Positions 1 through 8,716 of a stretch of DNA of 64,000 bases are shown in pieces (the first letter of the stretch is position 1; each line of letters begins with the position of its first letter). This stretch comes from NBLH01 sp050296515 (GTDB taxonomy: Bacteria; Bacteroidota; Bacteroidia; Bacteroidales; NBLH01), in the NCBI GenBank assembly GCA_050296515.1, contig JBNKRJ010000008.1, positions 1 through 64,000 of the forward strand, given 5' to 3'. Both the position numbers and the translations under genes were made by a program. The notes under the pieces are model-generated. The model was not told where the DNA came from, made no database searches, and worked only from the letters and a program-made list of their open reading frames with translations.

Positions 1-1821
1 ATCCCGGTTTGGGGGAATGCAGCTCCTGGAACAAATGTGACGGCTGAACTTGGAACTGCAAAGGAAACTGCACTGGCCGATAAAGAGGGAAAATGGATGG
101 TAAATTTTCCAAAATTTAGCGCTGGTGGGCCTTATACCCTCAAAATATATAAAACCGGAAAACCGGATAAAGCTATTGAGCTAAAAGGAATCTTAATCGG
201 CGATGTTTGGCTTGCCTCAGGCCAATCAAATATGGAAATGCAGGTACAGCAGGCGCAGGATGCAAAGAATGAAATAAAACATGCCGATTACCCAAATATC
301 CATTTTATAATTGTTCAACAGGATAAGAAATTAAAACCGCAAACTGATATTCTTAACGGCAATTGGAAGATTTGTGATTCTTCCAGTGTAAAACAATTTT
401 CTGCTGTTGCTTACTACTTTGCGCGTAAAATAAGTCAGGAACAAAATGTTCCCATTGGCATCATTCAGAGTACCTGGGGAGGAACGCCTATTGAAGCATG
501 GACAAGTCAGGAAATGTTACTTTCATCGCCAATTACCCGAAACAGGCTATCAGGAAATGATACCCTGACTCCAAATCATTTTATAAAGGACAGCGTGAAT
601 TTGAGCCGTTTTTGGAACATTGTATTAAATCCGCAGAATAATACCAATAAAACGGTTCCATTACCTGAATATAATGACTCAAGCTGGACTGAAATTGAAA
701 TGCCCAGGGTAATGAAGGATTTCGGGATTGGATCATACGAGGGGATGGTATGGCTTCGCAAAAAGGTGTCATTACCTGAATCCTTTTCAGGGAAAGATCT
801 GACGCTGAATTTAGGTCATCCTGAAATGAATTATTCTCTTTATTTCAATGGAGTTGAAATTTGCAAAAACATCTGGAATGCCAATCTGACTCATTTTTAT
901 ACCATTCCGGCAAACCTTGTAAAAAAAGGAGAAAATACTGTTTCACTCAGAATGGCGATGATATGGGGAGGGGGAGGATTAAACCCACCAGCTGATCAGA
1001 TTTATGTTACCGATGGCGATTCAAAGGTTTCATTAACGGGTAAATGGTTATATAAAAAGGATTTGGAGTTATTACCTGAAATACATAACTACCAAAATTA
1101 TCCAACATTATTGTATAATGCTATGATAAATCCGCTTATTCCATATGGTATCAAAGGGTTTTTGTGGTACCAGGGCGAAGCGAATGATACGGTAGCCTAT
1201 AACTACCGAAAACTATTTCCGATGTTGATAACCGACTGGAGGCAACGTTGGAACCAGGGTGACCTTCCATTTTTATTTGTGCAATTGGCGAATTATAAAA
1301 AAAGACTTGATATTCCATCAGAAAGTGAGTGGGCAGAGCTTCGGGAAGCCCAAATGTTAACACTATCGTTGCCCAATACCGGCATGGCCTGTATTATCGA
1401 CATTGGTGAAGCAAATGATATTCATCCAAAAAATAAACAGGAAGTGGGCCGGCGCCTGGCTCTAAATGCAGAAAAACTTGTGTATAAACAAGACTGCATT
1501 GCATCCGGTCCTATGTACAGTAGTTTCAAAACAGAAGGAAAACGCATTCGCATCAGATTTACAAGCACCGCGTCCGGACTTTCGACAAAAGATGGAAAAG
1601 GCGTAACCGGCTTTGCTATTGCCGGAAGCGACAAGCATTTCTATTGGGCAAAAGCTATAATTGATGGAAATGAAATTGTTGTTTATTCCGACAGTGTTTC
1701 AGAACCTATAGCTGTGAGATATGCCTGGGCCGACAATCCTGATTGTAATTTAATTAACTCGGAAGGTCTTCCTGCTATACCGTTTAGAACAGATAATTGG
1801 AAGGGAATTACTCAAAAATAA
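1..1821 (+). CDS. Sialate O-acetylesterase-like carbohydrate esterase (CE20/SASA type), 5' partial
   Basis: Secreted SGNH-type esterase expected to remove acetyl groups from glycans. The reading frame is open to the first base (IPVWGNAAPGTNVT), which matches the usual N-terminal region of this family, so the true start and signal peptide lie upstream; the GTG at 37 is internal. Counting from base 1, block I is ASGQSNMEM with the nucleophile Ser76; GGTPIEAW, WYQGEAN and DIHPKN (His475) follow. Residues of about 195-345 form a jelly-roll insert resembling a GH2 sugar-binding domain, as seen in family members acting on xylan or sialylated glycans. It is first in a co-directional run, 17 bp before a GH27 gene. 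The family is secure; the acetylated substrate (xylan, galactan, sialic acid) cannot be told from sequence. Confidence 0.9.
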   Translation: MPVWGNAAPGTNVTAELGTAKETALADKEGKWMVNFPKFSAGGPYTLKIYKTGKPDKAIELKGILIGDVWLASGQSNMEMQVQQAQDAKNEIKHADYPNIHFIIVQQDKKLKPQTDILNGNWKICDSSSVKQFSAVAYYFARKISQEQNVPIGIIQSTWGGTPIEAWTSQEMLLSSPITRNRLSGNDTLTPNHFIKDSVNLSRFWNIVLNPQNNTNKTVPLPEYNDSSWTEIEMPRVMKDFGIGSYEGMVWLRKKVSLPESFSGKDLTLNLGHPEMNYSLYFNGVEICKNIWNANLTHFYTIPANLVKKGENTVSLRMAMIWGGGGLNPPADQIYVTDGDSKVSLTGKWLYKKDLELLPEIHNYQNYPTLLYNAMINPLIPYGIKGFLWYQGEANDTVAYNYRKLFPMLITDWRQRWNQGDLPFLFVQLANYKKRLDIPSESEWAELREAQMLTLSLPNTGMACIIDIGEANDIHPKNKQEVGRRLALNAEKLVYKQDCIASGPMYSSFKTEGKRIRIRFTSTASGLSTKDGKGVTGFAIAGSDKHFYWAKAIIDGNEIVVYSDSVSEPIAVRYAWADNPDCNLINSEGLPAIPFRTDNWKGITQK

Positions 1822-1838
1822 ACTTAAATTAATTAAAA

Positions 1839-3056
1839 ATGAAAAGAAATATTTTTTCCATACTTCTTTTAAGTATCGGTATCGTTTCCATGGCTCAAAA
1901 GTTTGACAATCTGGCATTAACACCGCAAATGGATTGGAACAGTTGGAATACTTTTGGGACCGATATAAATGAACAAATGATCATGGAAATTGCGGATGCA
2001 GTGGTTAGCACAGGTTTAAAAGATGCAGGTTATGAATATATCGTGCTTGATGATGGATGGATGGCGATGGAAAGGGATGCTAAGGGAAATTTGGTGGCAC
2101 ATCCGGAGAAATTTCCAAGCGGGATAAAGCATCTTGCTGATTATGTGCATTCGAAGGGCTTGAAATTTGGGTTATACAATTGTGCTGGAACTAAAACTTG
2201 TGCAGGTTACCCGGGCAGCAGGGGACATGAATATCAGGATGCTTTAAAATATGCGGAGTGGAATGTAGATTATTTAAAATACGATTGGTGCAATACCGAT
2301 AAACTAAATCCTGCTGAAGCTTATATAACAATGCGGGATGCTTTGCATGCAGCTGGCCGGCCTGTTTTATTTAGTATCTGCGAATGGGGTAATTCAAATC
2401 CTTGGGAATGGGCAAGTGAAGTAGGGCATAGCTGGAGAACTACCGGAGATATTTATGATTGTTTTAATTGTGAATATGATCATGGCACCTGGTTATCATG
2501 GGGCGTAAATAAAATACTGGACATGCGAAATAATGATACGCTACGAAAATATTCAGGTCCAGGACATTGGAACGATATGGATATGCTAGAAGTTGGTAAT
2601 GGAGGTATGAGTTTTGATGAAGATCAGAGTCATTTTATGCTTTGGTCATTTTTAAATTCGCCACTCATTCTGGGTAATGATATTAGAAAAATGAGCCAAC
2701 AAACCCTTGACATATTAACCAACAAAGAGGTCATTGCTATTAACCAGGATGAGCTTGGTATACAGGGATTTAAACAAACTACAATTGATAGTGTCGATGT
2801 ATGGGTAAAACCCTTAAAAAACAATGAATGGGCTGTGTGTTTTTTGAACCGTTCAGCTACAGCTAAACAATTTAAATTCAACTGGGAAGGAACCACTTTG
2901 GAAGATCAAATTAATGACATGAAAGTTGTTTTCAATAATGACAATGTATTTAAAATCAGGGATGTTTACCAGAAAAAGGATGTAGGATCAACAAAGAAGC
3001 CTCTAAAAATTAATTTAAATAAATATCAATCGTTGGCTGTAAGGTTAACGAAGTAA
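1839..3056 (+). CDS. GH27 alpha-galactosidase, copy 1
   Basis: Secreted (signal peptide ending near SMAQ, residue 20) retaining alpha-galactosidase of family GH27, releasing terminal alpha-D-galactose from side chains. Visible motifs: DDGW (71-74), LKYDWCN with nucleophile Asp149, RTTGDIYD with acid/base Asp204, and PGHWNDMDMLEVGNGG. A C-terminal beta-sandwich occupies about residues 310-405. Full length for a single-domain bacterial GH27. The usual family motif MGWNSWN reads MDWNSWN here (Asp32), whereas the paralogue at 24648 keeps Gly, so this copy may be altered in activity. It follows the esterase by 17 bp and is likely co-transcribed. beta-L-arabinopyranosidase is a possible alternative activity in GH27. 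Confidence 0.95.
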   Translation: MKRNIFSILLLSIGIVSMAQKFDNLALTPQMDWNSWNTFGTDINEQMIMEIADAVVSTGLKDAGYEYIVLDDGWMAMERDAKGNLVAHPEKFPSGIKHLADYVHSKGLKFGLYNCAGTKTCAGYPGSRGHEYQDALKYAEWNVDYLKYDWCNTDKLNPAEAYITMRDALHAAGRPVLFSICEWGNSNPWEWASEVGHSWRTTGDIYDCFNCEYDHGTWLSWGVNKILDMRNNDTLRKYSGPGHWNDMDMLEVGNGGMSFDEDQSHFMLWSFLNSPLILGNDIRKMSQQTLDILTNKEVIAINQDELGIQGFKQTTIDSVDVWVKPLKNNEWAVCFLNRSATAKQFKFNWEGTTLEDQINDMKVVFNNDNVFKIRDVYQKKDVGSTKKPLKINLNKYQSLAVRLTK

Positions 3057-3118
3057 AGAATCATTTTTAATGTTTCCAACAAAGAGTCCTGAAGGAATAT
3101 TTACATATCATTAATTAG

Positions 3119-3136
3119 TCATCAATTAGTTGATGA
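3119..3136. terminator. Small perfect hairpin between GH27 and CBM9 genes
   Basis: TCATCAA-TTAG-TTGATGA is a perfect 7-bp inverted repeat followed by TATA and an A-run on the + strand. An A-run is not a terminator tail for the + transcript, so it may be an mRNA stability hairpin rather than a terminator. Weak evidence. Confidence 0.25.
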
Positions 3137-3156
3137 TATAAAAAAAAATTAAAAGC

Positions 3157-4236
3157 ATGAAGAAAGTTTTTATTTTTCAATTTTCCCTGGCATTAATACT
3201 TATTGTATCTCCTGTTCGTGCAGAAATTAAAAGCACCTCAGCCATTATTGACACAACATATATAAATGAAATAACTGCGGTTCCTGTTATTGATGGAATA
3301 GGAGATGATGAATGCTGGAAAAACAGCAATTGGTATGGTATCAATAATGTCTGGATTAATTATGGAAAAAAAATAGATTCTTTGGATTACTATGGCAGAT
3401 ACAAAGTGGTATGGTCAAAAAAAGAAAACCTGCTATATTTTTTAGTTGAAATTAGGGATGACTATCCTGTAGGAGGGTACATATCAGGCAAAACTGCTGC
3501 TATTTATAACTATGATATTATTGAGGTATTTCTTGATGAAAACAGGTCGAAAGGACCGAACAATGTAACGAATCAATTGACAGGAAAAAATATTGAGAAT
3601 GCATTTGCCTATCACATTTATGCTGATTTTCCTAAAGATGGGGAAGTTAATAAAATACCGGTAGTTGAAGACGTCCCTGGACCACGTGATGATAATTTCC
3701 CTGAATTTGCCATAAAAGGTGCAAATAATTTTTATACACGTGAATTTTCAGTAAAAGTATATGATAGTACCTATACTGATATCAATCCGGAATCTTCAAG
3801 GGTTCAGTTGCAGGAAGGGAAAACAATGGGATTATCACTAGCCTATTGTGATAATGATGAAAACGATGGATTGAGGGATAATTTTTTCGGATCAGTTTGG
3901 GTGCCGGAAGCAAATTATAATAACCACTGGTTGAATGCTGATGATTATGAACCTGCCAAATTAGTTTCCTTAAAAACACCTCTAGGAATTTCTGAAAATT
4001 TTTATAATTCTGCTTTGGAACTATATCCAAACCCAGTTTCAGATTTAATGACTATAAAGGCGTACAATTCTATTAAGCAAATTGCAATTTTTGATATCAC
4101 AGGCAAACAAATCAAAAAGTTGGATTGTAATTCAAATAGCGTTGTAATTTCAACGAACAGCATGCCTAAAGGTGAATATATCATAAAAGCAAAAGATTAT
4201 ACAAATTTAGTGACCACTGAAAAATTCATGAAATGA
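3157..4236 (+). CDS. CBM9-like sugar-binding protein with T9SS sorting domain
   Basis: Secreted protein of 359 aa. A signal peptide ends near VRAE (residue 23). Residues of about 35-275 resemble CBM family 9 / DOMON-type carbohydrate-binding domains: they open with ITAVPVIDGIGDDECW, the characteristic 'pidG..de.W' entry, and continue with a beta-rich core. The last ~75 residues form a T9SS type A sorting domain (ELYPNPVSDLMTIK, ITGKQIKKL, MPKGEYIIK), so the protein should be exported across the outer membrane and anchored or released. There is no recognisable catalytic domain; a glycan-capture role is inferred. It sits between GH27 and a small GH2 gene, while in the duplicated GH27-GH2 pair at 24648-27689 no such gene is present, so it was inserted or lost after duplication. 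Confidence 0.75.
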   Translation: MKKVFIFQFSLALILIVSPVRAEIKSTSAIIDTTYINEITAVPVIDGIGDDECWKNSNWYGINNVWINYGKKIDSLDYYGRYKVVWSKKENLLYFLVEIRDDYPVGGYISGKTAAIYNYDIIEVFLDENRSKGPNNVTNQLTGKNIENAFAYHIYADFPKDGEVNKIPVVEDVPGPRDDNFPEFAIKGANNFYTREFSVKVYDSTYTDINPESSRVQLQEGKTMGLSLAYCDNDENDGLRDNFFGSVWVPEANYNNHWLNADDYEPAKLVSLKTPLGISENFYNSALELYPNPVSDLMTIKAYNSIKQIAIFDITGKQIKKLDCNSNSVVISTNSMPKGEYIIKAKDYTNLVTTEKFMK

Positions 4237-4386
4237 AGAATATTAAACACTATATTCATCTAAAGAATCTGATGTCACTTTGTGTAGCATGAATTTACGA
4301 TCCTGATTCCACCAATGAAATCAGTACTGACAAGACAAACGATTATTCTAAAATAAAACTTGAATATTAATAAAGTAGAAAATAAT

Positions 4387-6177
4387 ATGGTTGATTTTAA
4401 TGTTTTGAAGAGATGTTTACTGGCTTGTTTGTCATTTATTTTTTCCGTGAGCTATCTCTGCGCCCAAACATCAATGGTAAATGTTGGAGCCCGACATGTC
4501 TCGAGTTTAAACGGAAAATGGACAGTTATCATTGATCCAGGTGGTGGCGGCGACTGGCGAAAAGTTTGGGAGGAGAAAAAACCACAAAAGAAGACCGATT
4601 TTATTGAATATTCTTTTGAAGGTGGACCAATGCTAAAAGTGCCGGGAGACTTTAATTCCCAACTATGCGAATTAACTTATATAGAAGGGACTGTATGGTA
4701 TAAAAAACAATTCAATTATACCCTAAAATCCGACAAGCGATTGTTTCTGCATTTTGGAGCGGTGAATTATTGGGCTGAAGTCTATTTAAACGGCGAAAAA
4801 ATTGGCAGTCACGAAGGTGGTTTTACACCCTTTCAGTTCGAAATTACCAATAAAGTGAAGGAGGGTGAAAATACAGTTATCGTCAAGGCTAATAACAACC
4901 GTAAAGGAAATGGTTTGCCCGGCTACGGCTATGACTGGTTCAATTACGGCGGCATTACCCGCGATGTTGACCTGATTGAAACAGCAAACACCTACGTTGA
5001 AGATTATTTTCTTCAATTAAAAAAGGGAAGCCTGAACAATGTTTTGGGATGGATTCAACTGGACGGAACAAAAACAGTGCAAAATCTGAATATACAAATT
5101 CCTGAACTGAACATATCCTATAAAACCAAATCGAATAAGGCCGGACTTGCAATTGTTGATTTTGCAGCAGATTTCAAACTATGGTCGCCTGAAAATCCAA
5201 AGCTCTATAAAGTAATCATAGAAAGCGAAACCGATACCATAGAAGATAGCATTGGGTTCCGCAGTATTGAAGTAAAGGGAAATAAGGTTTTACTCAATGG
5301 AAGTCCCATTTTTATAAAAGCAGTAAATATTCACGAAGAGAATCCATATAAAGGCTCAAGAGCTTACTCCATTGATGATGCTAAAATATTGCTGAATGCC
5401 GCGAAAGAATTGGGATGTAACCTGGTTCGCCTGGCCCATTATCCACACTCTGAAAACATGGTAAGGTTGGCTGAGGAAATGGGACTGATGGTATGGGACG
5501 AGATTCCGATTTATCAGCACATCCAATTTGCAGATAGTCTTGTCCCCAACAAAATGCAAACCATGCTTTCCGAAATGGTAAGAAGGGATAGAAACCGTTG
5601 TGGAGTTGTTCTTTGGAGCCTTTCCAACGAAACCTATCCTGGAACGCCCAACCGCAACGAAGCACTAATTGAGCTTACCCAAAAATGCAAAACATTGGAT
5701 TCTACCCGCTTGATAGTACACGTGGTAAATACTCAGGGCTATTCAAACAACACATTTAAGGTGTGGGATCCACTCTATAAATATTCTGACCTAATTGCCC
5801 TCAATGAATACATCGGGTGGTACATTCCTTGGCAGGGGAAGCCTACTGAAACACAATGGAATATTGCACTCCCCGATAAACCGGTTTTTATTTCTGAATT
5901 TGGCGGCGAGGCGTTGTATGGCAGTAAAGGCCCAACTGATGAAGCAGCTTATTGGACAGAAGAATATCAGGCGAATATTTATAAAGATCAGATAGAAATG
6001 TTCAAAACTATTCCGAATCTATGTGGCGTTTGTCCCTGGTTGTTGTTCGACTATCGGTCGTTGGGAAGAATGAACCAGATATATCAAAAAGGCTACAATC
6101 GGAAAGGTCTGATCTCTGAACACGGTGAAAAGAAGAAAGCTTGGTACATTATGAACGAATACTATAAAACAAAATGA
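4387..6177 (+). CDS. GH2 glycosidase (beta-galactosidase/beta-glucuronidase type), copy 1
   Basis: Exported family GH2 enzyme. The start at ATG 4387 gives a clean signal peptide (MVDFNVLKRCLLACLSFIF... ending CAQ); a TTG nine codons upstream is possible but less likely. Domain order: sugar-binding jelly roll (about 35-200), immunoglobulin-like domain (200-300), TIM barrel (300-596). Acid/base Glu415 lies in WSLSNETYP and nucleophile Glu504 in ISEFGGEA, counted from ATG 4387. At ~596 aa it is the short GH2 form, closer to beta-glucuronidases than to LacZ; the exact sugar is uncertain. The stop overlaps the next ATG by 4 bp (ATGA), implying translational coupling to the esterase at 6174. A close paralogue is at 25872. 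Confidence 0.93.
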   Translation: MVDFNVLKRCLLACLSFIFSVSYLCAQTSMVNVGARHVSSLNGKWTVIIDPGGGGDWRKVWEEKKPQKKTDFIEYSFEGGPMLKVPGDFNSQLCELTYIEGTVWYKKQFNYTLKSDKRLFLHFGAVNYWAEVYLNGEKIGSHEGGFTPFQFEITNKVKEGENTVIVKANNNRKGNGLPGYGYDWFNYGGITRDVDLIETANTYVEDYFLQLKKGSLNNVLGWIQLDGTKTVQNLNIQIPELNISYKTKSNKAGLAIVDFAADFKLWSPENPKLYKVIIESETDTIEDSIGFRSIEVKGNKVLLNGSPIFIKAVNIHEENPYKGSRAYSIDDAKILLNAAKELGCNLVRLAHYPHSENMVRLAEEMGLMVWDEIPIYQHIQFADSLVPNKMQTMLSEMVRRDRNRCGVVLWSLSNETYPGTPNRNEALIELTQKCKTLDSTRLIVHVVNTQGYSNNTFKVWDPLYKYSDLIALNEYIGWYIPWQGKPTETQWNIALPDKPVFISEFGGEALYGSKGPTDEAAYWTEEYQANIYKDQIEMFKTIPNLCGVCPWLLFDYRSLGRMNQIYQKGYNRKGLISEHGEKKKAWYIMNEYYKTK

Positions 6178-7127
6178 GAATATTAGCATTTAAAAAATTA
6201 GTCGTGGCATTGATTTGCGTAATTGCCACAATCTGCAGTCTTTCGGCGCAAGTTCAAGTAATTGATGTTTGGAACGGAAAGGTTCCCGGCTCCATTAAAA
6301 GTGACGAATTTAAGCAGCATGTAGATACAACAGAAGGCTGGGTCGATAAGCATTCCATCGTCAAGCCGAACCTCTATTTTTATCCTGCACCTGCTGAAAA
6401 GGCAACAGGTACAGCAGTCATTATTTGCCCGGGAGGCAGCTATGTAGGACTGGCTATCCGACATGAAGGATTACAGGTGGCCCAATGGTTCAACAGTTTT
6501 GGCGTAACTGCTTTTGTGCTGACTTATCGCTTGCCTGATGATGCCATCATGGAAAACAAATCGATAGCCCCCATGCAGGACGGACAGAAAGCAATACGGA
6601 TTGTCAGGCGCCATGCCAAAGAATGGGGAATTAATCCGAACAAAATAGGAATTATGGGGTTTTCTGCGGGAGGACATCTGGCATCCACCCTTTCAACACA
6701 TTTCAATGAAATGGTCTATGAACCCGAAGATACGACCAGCGCCCGTCCGGATTTTTCCCTGCTTATTTATCCGGTCATCTCCACGGATTCGACAATTACC
6801 CATATGGAATCACGGGTGAATTTGGTTGGCAATAATCCTACGCCAGAACAAATAAAGCATTTTTCAAACGAGCTGCAGGTAAATGAACAAACCCCACCGG
6901 CATTTTTGGTGCATTCAATTGACGATGATGCTGTTCCTGTGCAGAATAGCATTGTTTATGGGCTAGCCCTAAGGAAATATAAAATTCCAAGCGAGCTTCA
7001 CCTTTATCAGGCAGGTGGACATGGATATGGCCTTGCGCAATGGGCCGGCACACAATCAGCTTGGCCCGAAGCTTGTCGCAAATGGCTTGAAGTAAACGGT
7101 TTTTTATCAGGGATCAAAAAAGATTAA
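6174..7127 (+). CDS. Alpha/beta-hydrolase esterase (acetyl-xylan-esterase-like)
   Basis: Secreted serine esterase of the BD-FAE/acetyl-esterase group common in Bacteroidota polysaccharide loci. Signal peptide ends near SLSAQ. Oxyanion-hole motif CPGGSY, nucleophile Ser164 in GFSAGGH, probable acid Asp251 in the IDDDAVP segment and His283 in GGHGYG complete a catalytic triad. Length 317 aa is normal. It overlaps the preceding GH2 stop by 4 bp, so the two are co-translated. The probable role is deacetylating the polymer so that neighbouring glycosidases can attack it. Whether it cleaves acetyl or feruloyl esters is not determinable here. Confidence 0.85.
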   Translation: MRILAFKKLVVALICVIATICSLSAQVQVIDVWNGKVPGSIKSDEFKQHVDTTEGWVDKHSIVKPNLYFYPAPAEKATGTAVIICPGGSYVGLAIRHEGLQVAQWFNSFGVTAFVLTYRLPDDAIMENKSIAPMQDGQKAIRIVRRHAKEWGINPNKIGIMGFSAGGHLASTLSTHFNEMVYEPEDTTSARPDFSLLIYPVISTDSTITHMESRVNLVGNNPTPEQIKHFSNELQVNEQTPPAFLVHSIDDDAVPVQNSIVYGLALRKYKIPSELHLYQAGGHGYGLAQWAGTQSAWPEACRKWLEVNGFLSGIKKD

Positions 7128-7156
7128 AGTTTTATATTATAGAATATAAGAAACCA

Positions 7157-8716
7157 ATGAAAATAAAATTACTAAGTGTTGCATGTTTTCTGTTATCGTT
7201 AGGCATACAGGCTCAAGAGAACAAGACAATAACAGTCAGAACAGATAGCGAACCCAGGGCTTCGGGTAAGTTTAAGCCTACCTGGGAATCCTTAGCTAAA
7301 AACAATATTGAACCAGAATGGTTTAAAGATGCAAAACTTGGAATTTATTTCCATTGGGGAATTTATTCAGTACCCGCCTATGAATCAGAATGGTATCCGG
7401 CATGGATGTATTATACAAACCTTGAAAAAGGACATTGGGCAGCAGGTGTTCACGATTACCATCTTAAAACCTATGGAGCTGAATTTAATTACCATGATTT
7501 CATACCCATGTTTAAGGCCGAACATTTTAATGCTGCAGAATGGGCTGACCTGTTTCAAAAAGCGGGGGCCAAATTTGCCGGCCTTGTTGTGGAACATCAC
7601 GATGGTTTTGCGATGTGGGACAGCGAAATCAATATATGGAATGCGGCTGATATGGGACCTGAAAAGGATATTGCCGGAGAGCTTCTGACGGAACTTAAAA
7701 AACGCGACATGAAAACCATAACAACATTTCATCATGCTCGAAACTTGCAACGGTATGCTGATGATAGTACTCTTTGGGCAAATAGTGGAGAAATTGGTTG
7801 GAATAGTCATTATGCATATGATCCCGATGCTGTTACAAGTACCAAAGACGAAAAGCTTAAATATTTGTATGGCAACATATCGGTGGATGAGTTTAATGAA
7901 TATTGGTTAGGACAAGTTAACGAGGTAGTTGATAAATATTCGCCGGATATGATTTGGTTCGATTCTTGGTTACATATGATTCCCGTAGAATATCTGCAAA
8001 AAATGGTTGCCCACCATTATAATACAGCAATTAGTCGTGGTCAGGAACCTATAGTTTTTCATAAACAGGAAGACTTACCTGACAGTGTTGCATTGGTTGA
8101 TATTGAACAGGGTGGGAAAACCGATATTTCAGAAAAATACTGGCTGACCGATATAACCATTAGCGATGGTAGTTGGTGCTACACCAATGGCTTGAAATAC
8201 AAGAAGGCCGATTTGATAATTCGCAATATGATCGATGTGTGGAGTAAAAAAGGAGTGGTGCTGTTAAATGTATCCCCGATGGCGAATGGCCTTATTCCGC
8301 AAGAACAGCAAGACGTTTTAATAACAATTGGGGAATGGATAACGAAACACGAAGAAGCCGTGTACAACACGCGTGTCCATTCTATTTTTGGCTATGGAAT
8401 TGCAGATATTGAAGAAGGACATTTTGGTGGACAATCAGCTACCATAAAATACACTAAGGACGATGTTCGGTTTACCAAATCGAAAGATGAAAATATCTTA
8501 TATGTTTATTTGTTGGGTTTGCCCGACCCTGATGAAGAAATTGAATTGGAACATGTATTTGAAACAAATCAGGGACAGGATATCAAACGTGTTAGTGTGG
8601 TCGGAAGCGGAGCTAAGTTGAATTGGTCGATTACTGGAAATAAATTAACAGTTGCAATGCCTGGCAAAGACTTAATGGATGAAATTGCAACCATCTTAAA
8701 AGTTGAGTTTAAATGA
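7157..8716 (+). CDS. GH29 alpha-L-fucosidase
   Basis: Secreted family GH29 retaining alpha-L-fucosidase. The signal peptide ends at about residue 20 (GIQAQ). The catalytic domain shows IYFHWGIYSVPAYESEWYP near residue 62, VVEHHDGFAMWDS near 150, and MIWFDSW with nucleophile Asp269. A C-terminal beta domain carries the family tail DVRFTKSKDENILYVYLLGLP. Length 519 aa is typical. The stop overlaps the next start by 4 bp, suggesting coupling with the tandem esterase. Implies fucosyl decorations on the target glycan. The general acid of GH29 varies between subfamilies and is not assigned. Confidence 0.95.
   Translation: MKIKLLSVACFLLSLGIQAQENKTITVRTDSEPRASGKFKPTWESLAKNNIEPEWFKDAKLGIYFHWGIYSVPAYESEWYPAWMYYTNLEKGHWAAGVHDYHLKTYGAEFNYHDFIPMFKAEHFNAAEWADLFQKAGAKFAGLVVEHHDGFAMWDSEINIWNAADMGPEKDIAGELLTELKKRDMKTITTFHHARNLQRYADDSTLWANSGEIGWNSHYAYDPDAVTSTKDEKLKYLYGNISVDEFNEYWLGQVNEVVDKYSPDMIWFDSWLHMIPVEYLQKMVAHHYNTAISRGQEPIVFHKQEDLPDSVALVDIEQGGKTDISEKYWLTDITISDGSWCYTNGLKYKKADLIIRNMIDVWSKKGVVLLNVSPMANGLIPQEQQDVLITIGEWITKHEEAVYNTRVHSIFGYGIADIEEGHFGGQSATIKYTKDDVRFTKSKDENILYVYLLGLPDPDEEIELEHVFETNQGQDIKRVSVVGSGAKLNWSITGNKLTVAMPGKDLMDEIATILKVEFK

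Noticed and set aside
7385..7810. 141-codon minus-strand frame inside the GH29 gene
   Set aside because: Fully overlapped by a well-supported fucosidase gene; composition is that of an antisense shadow.
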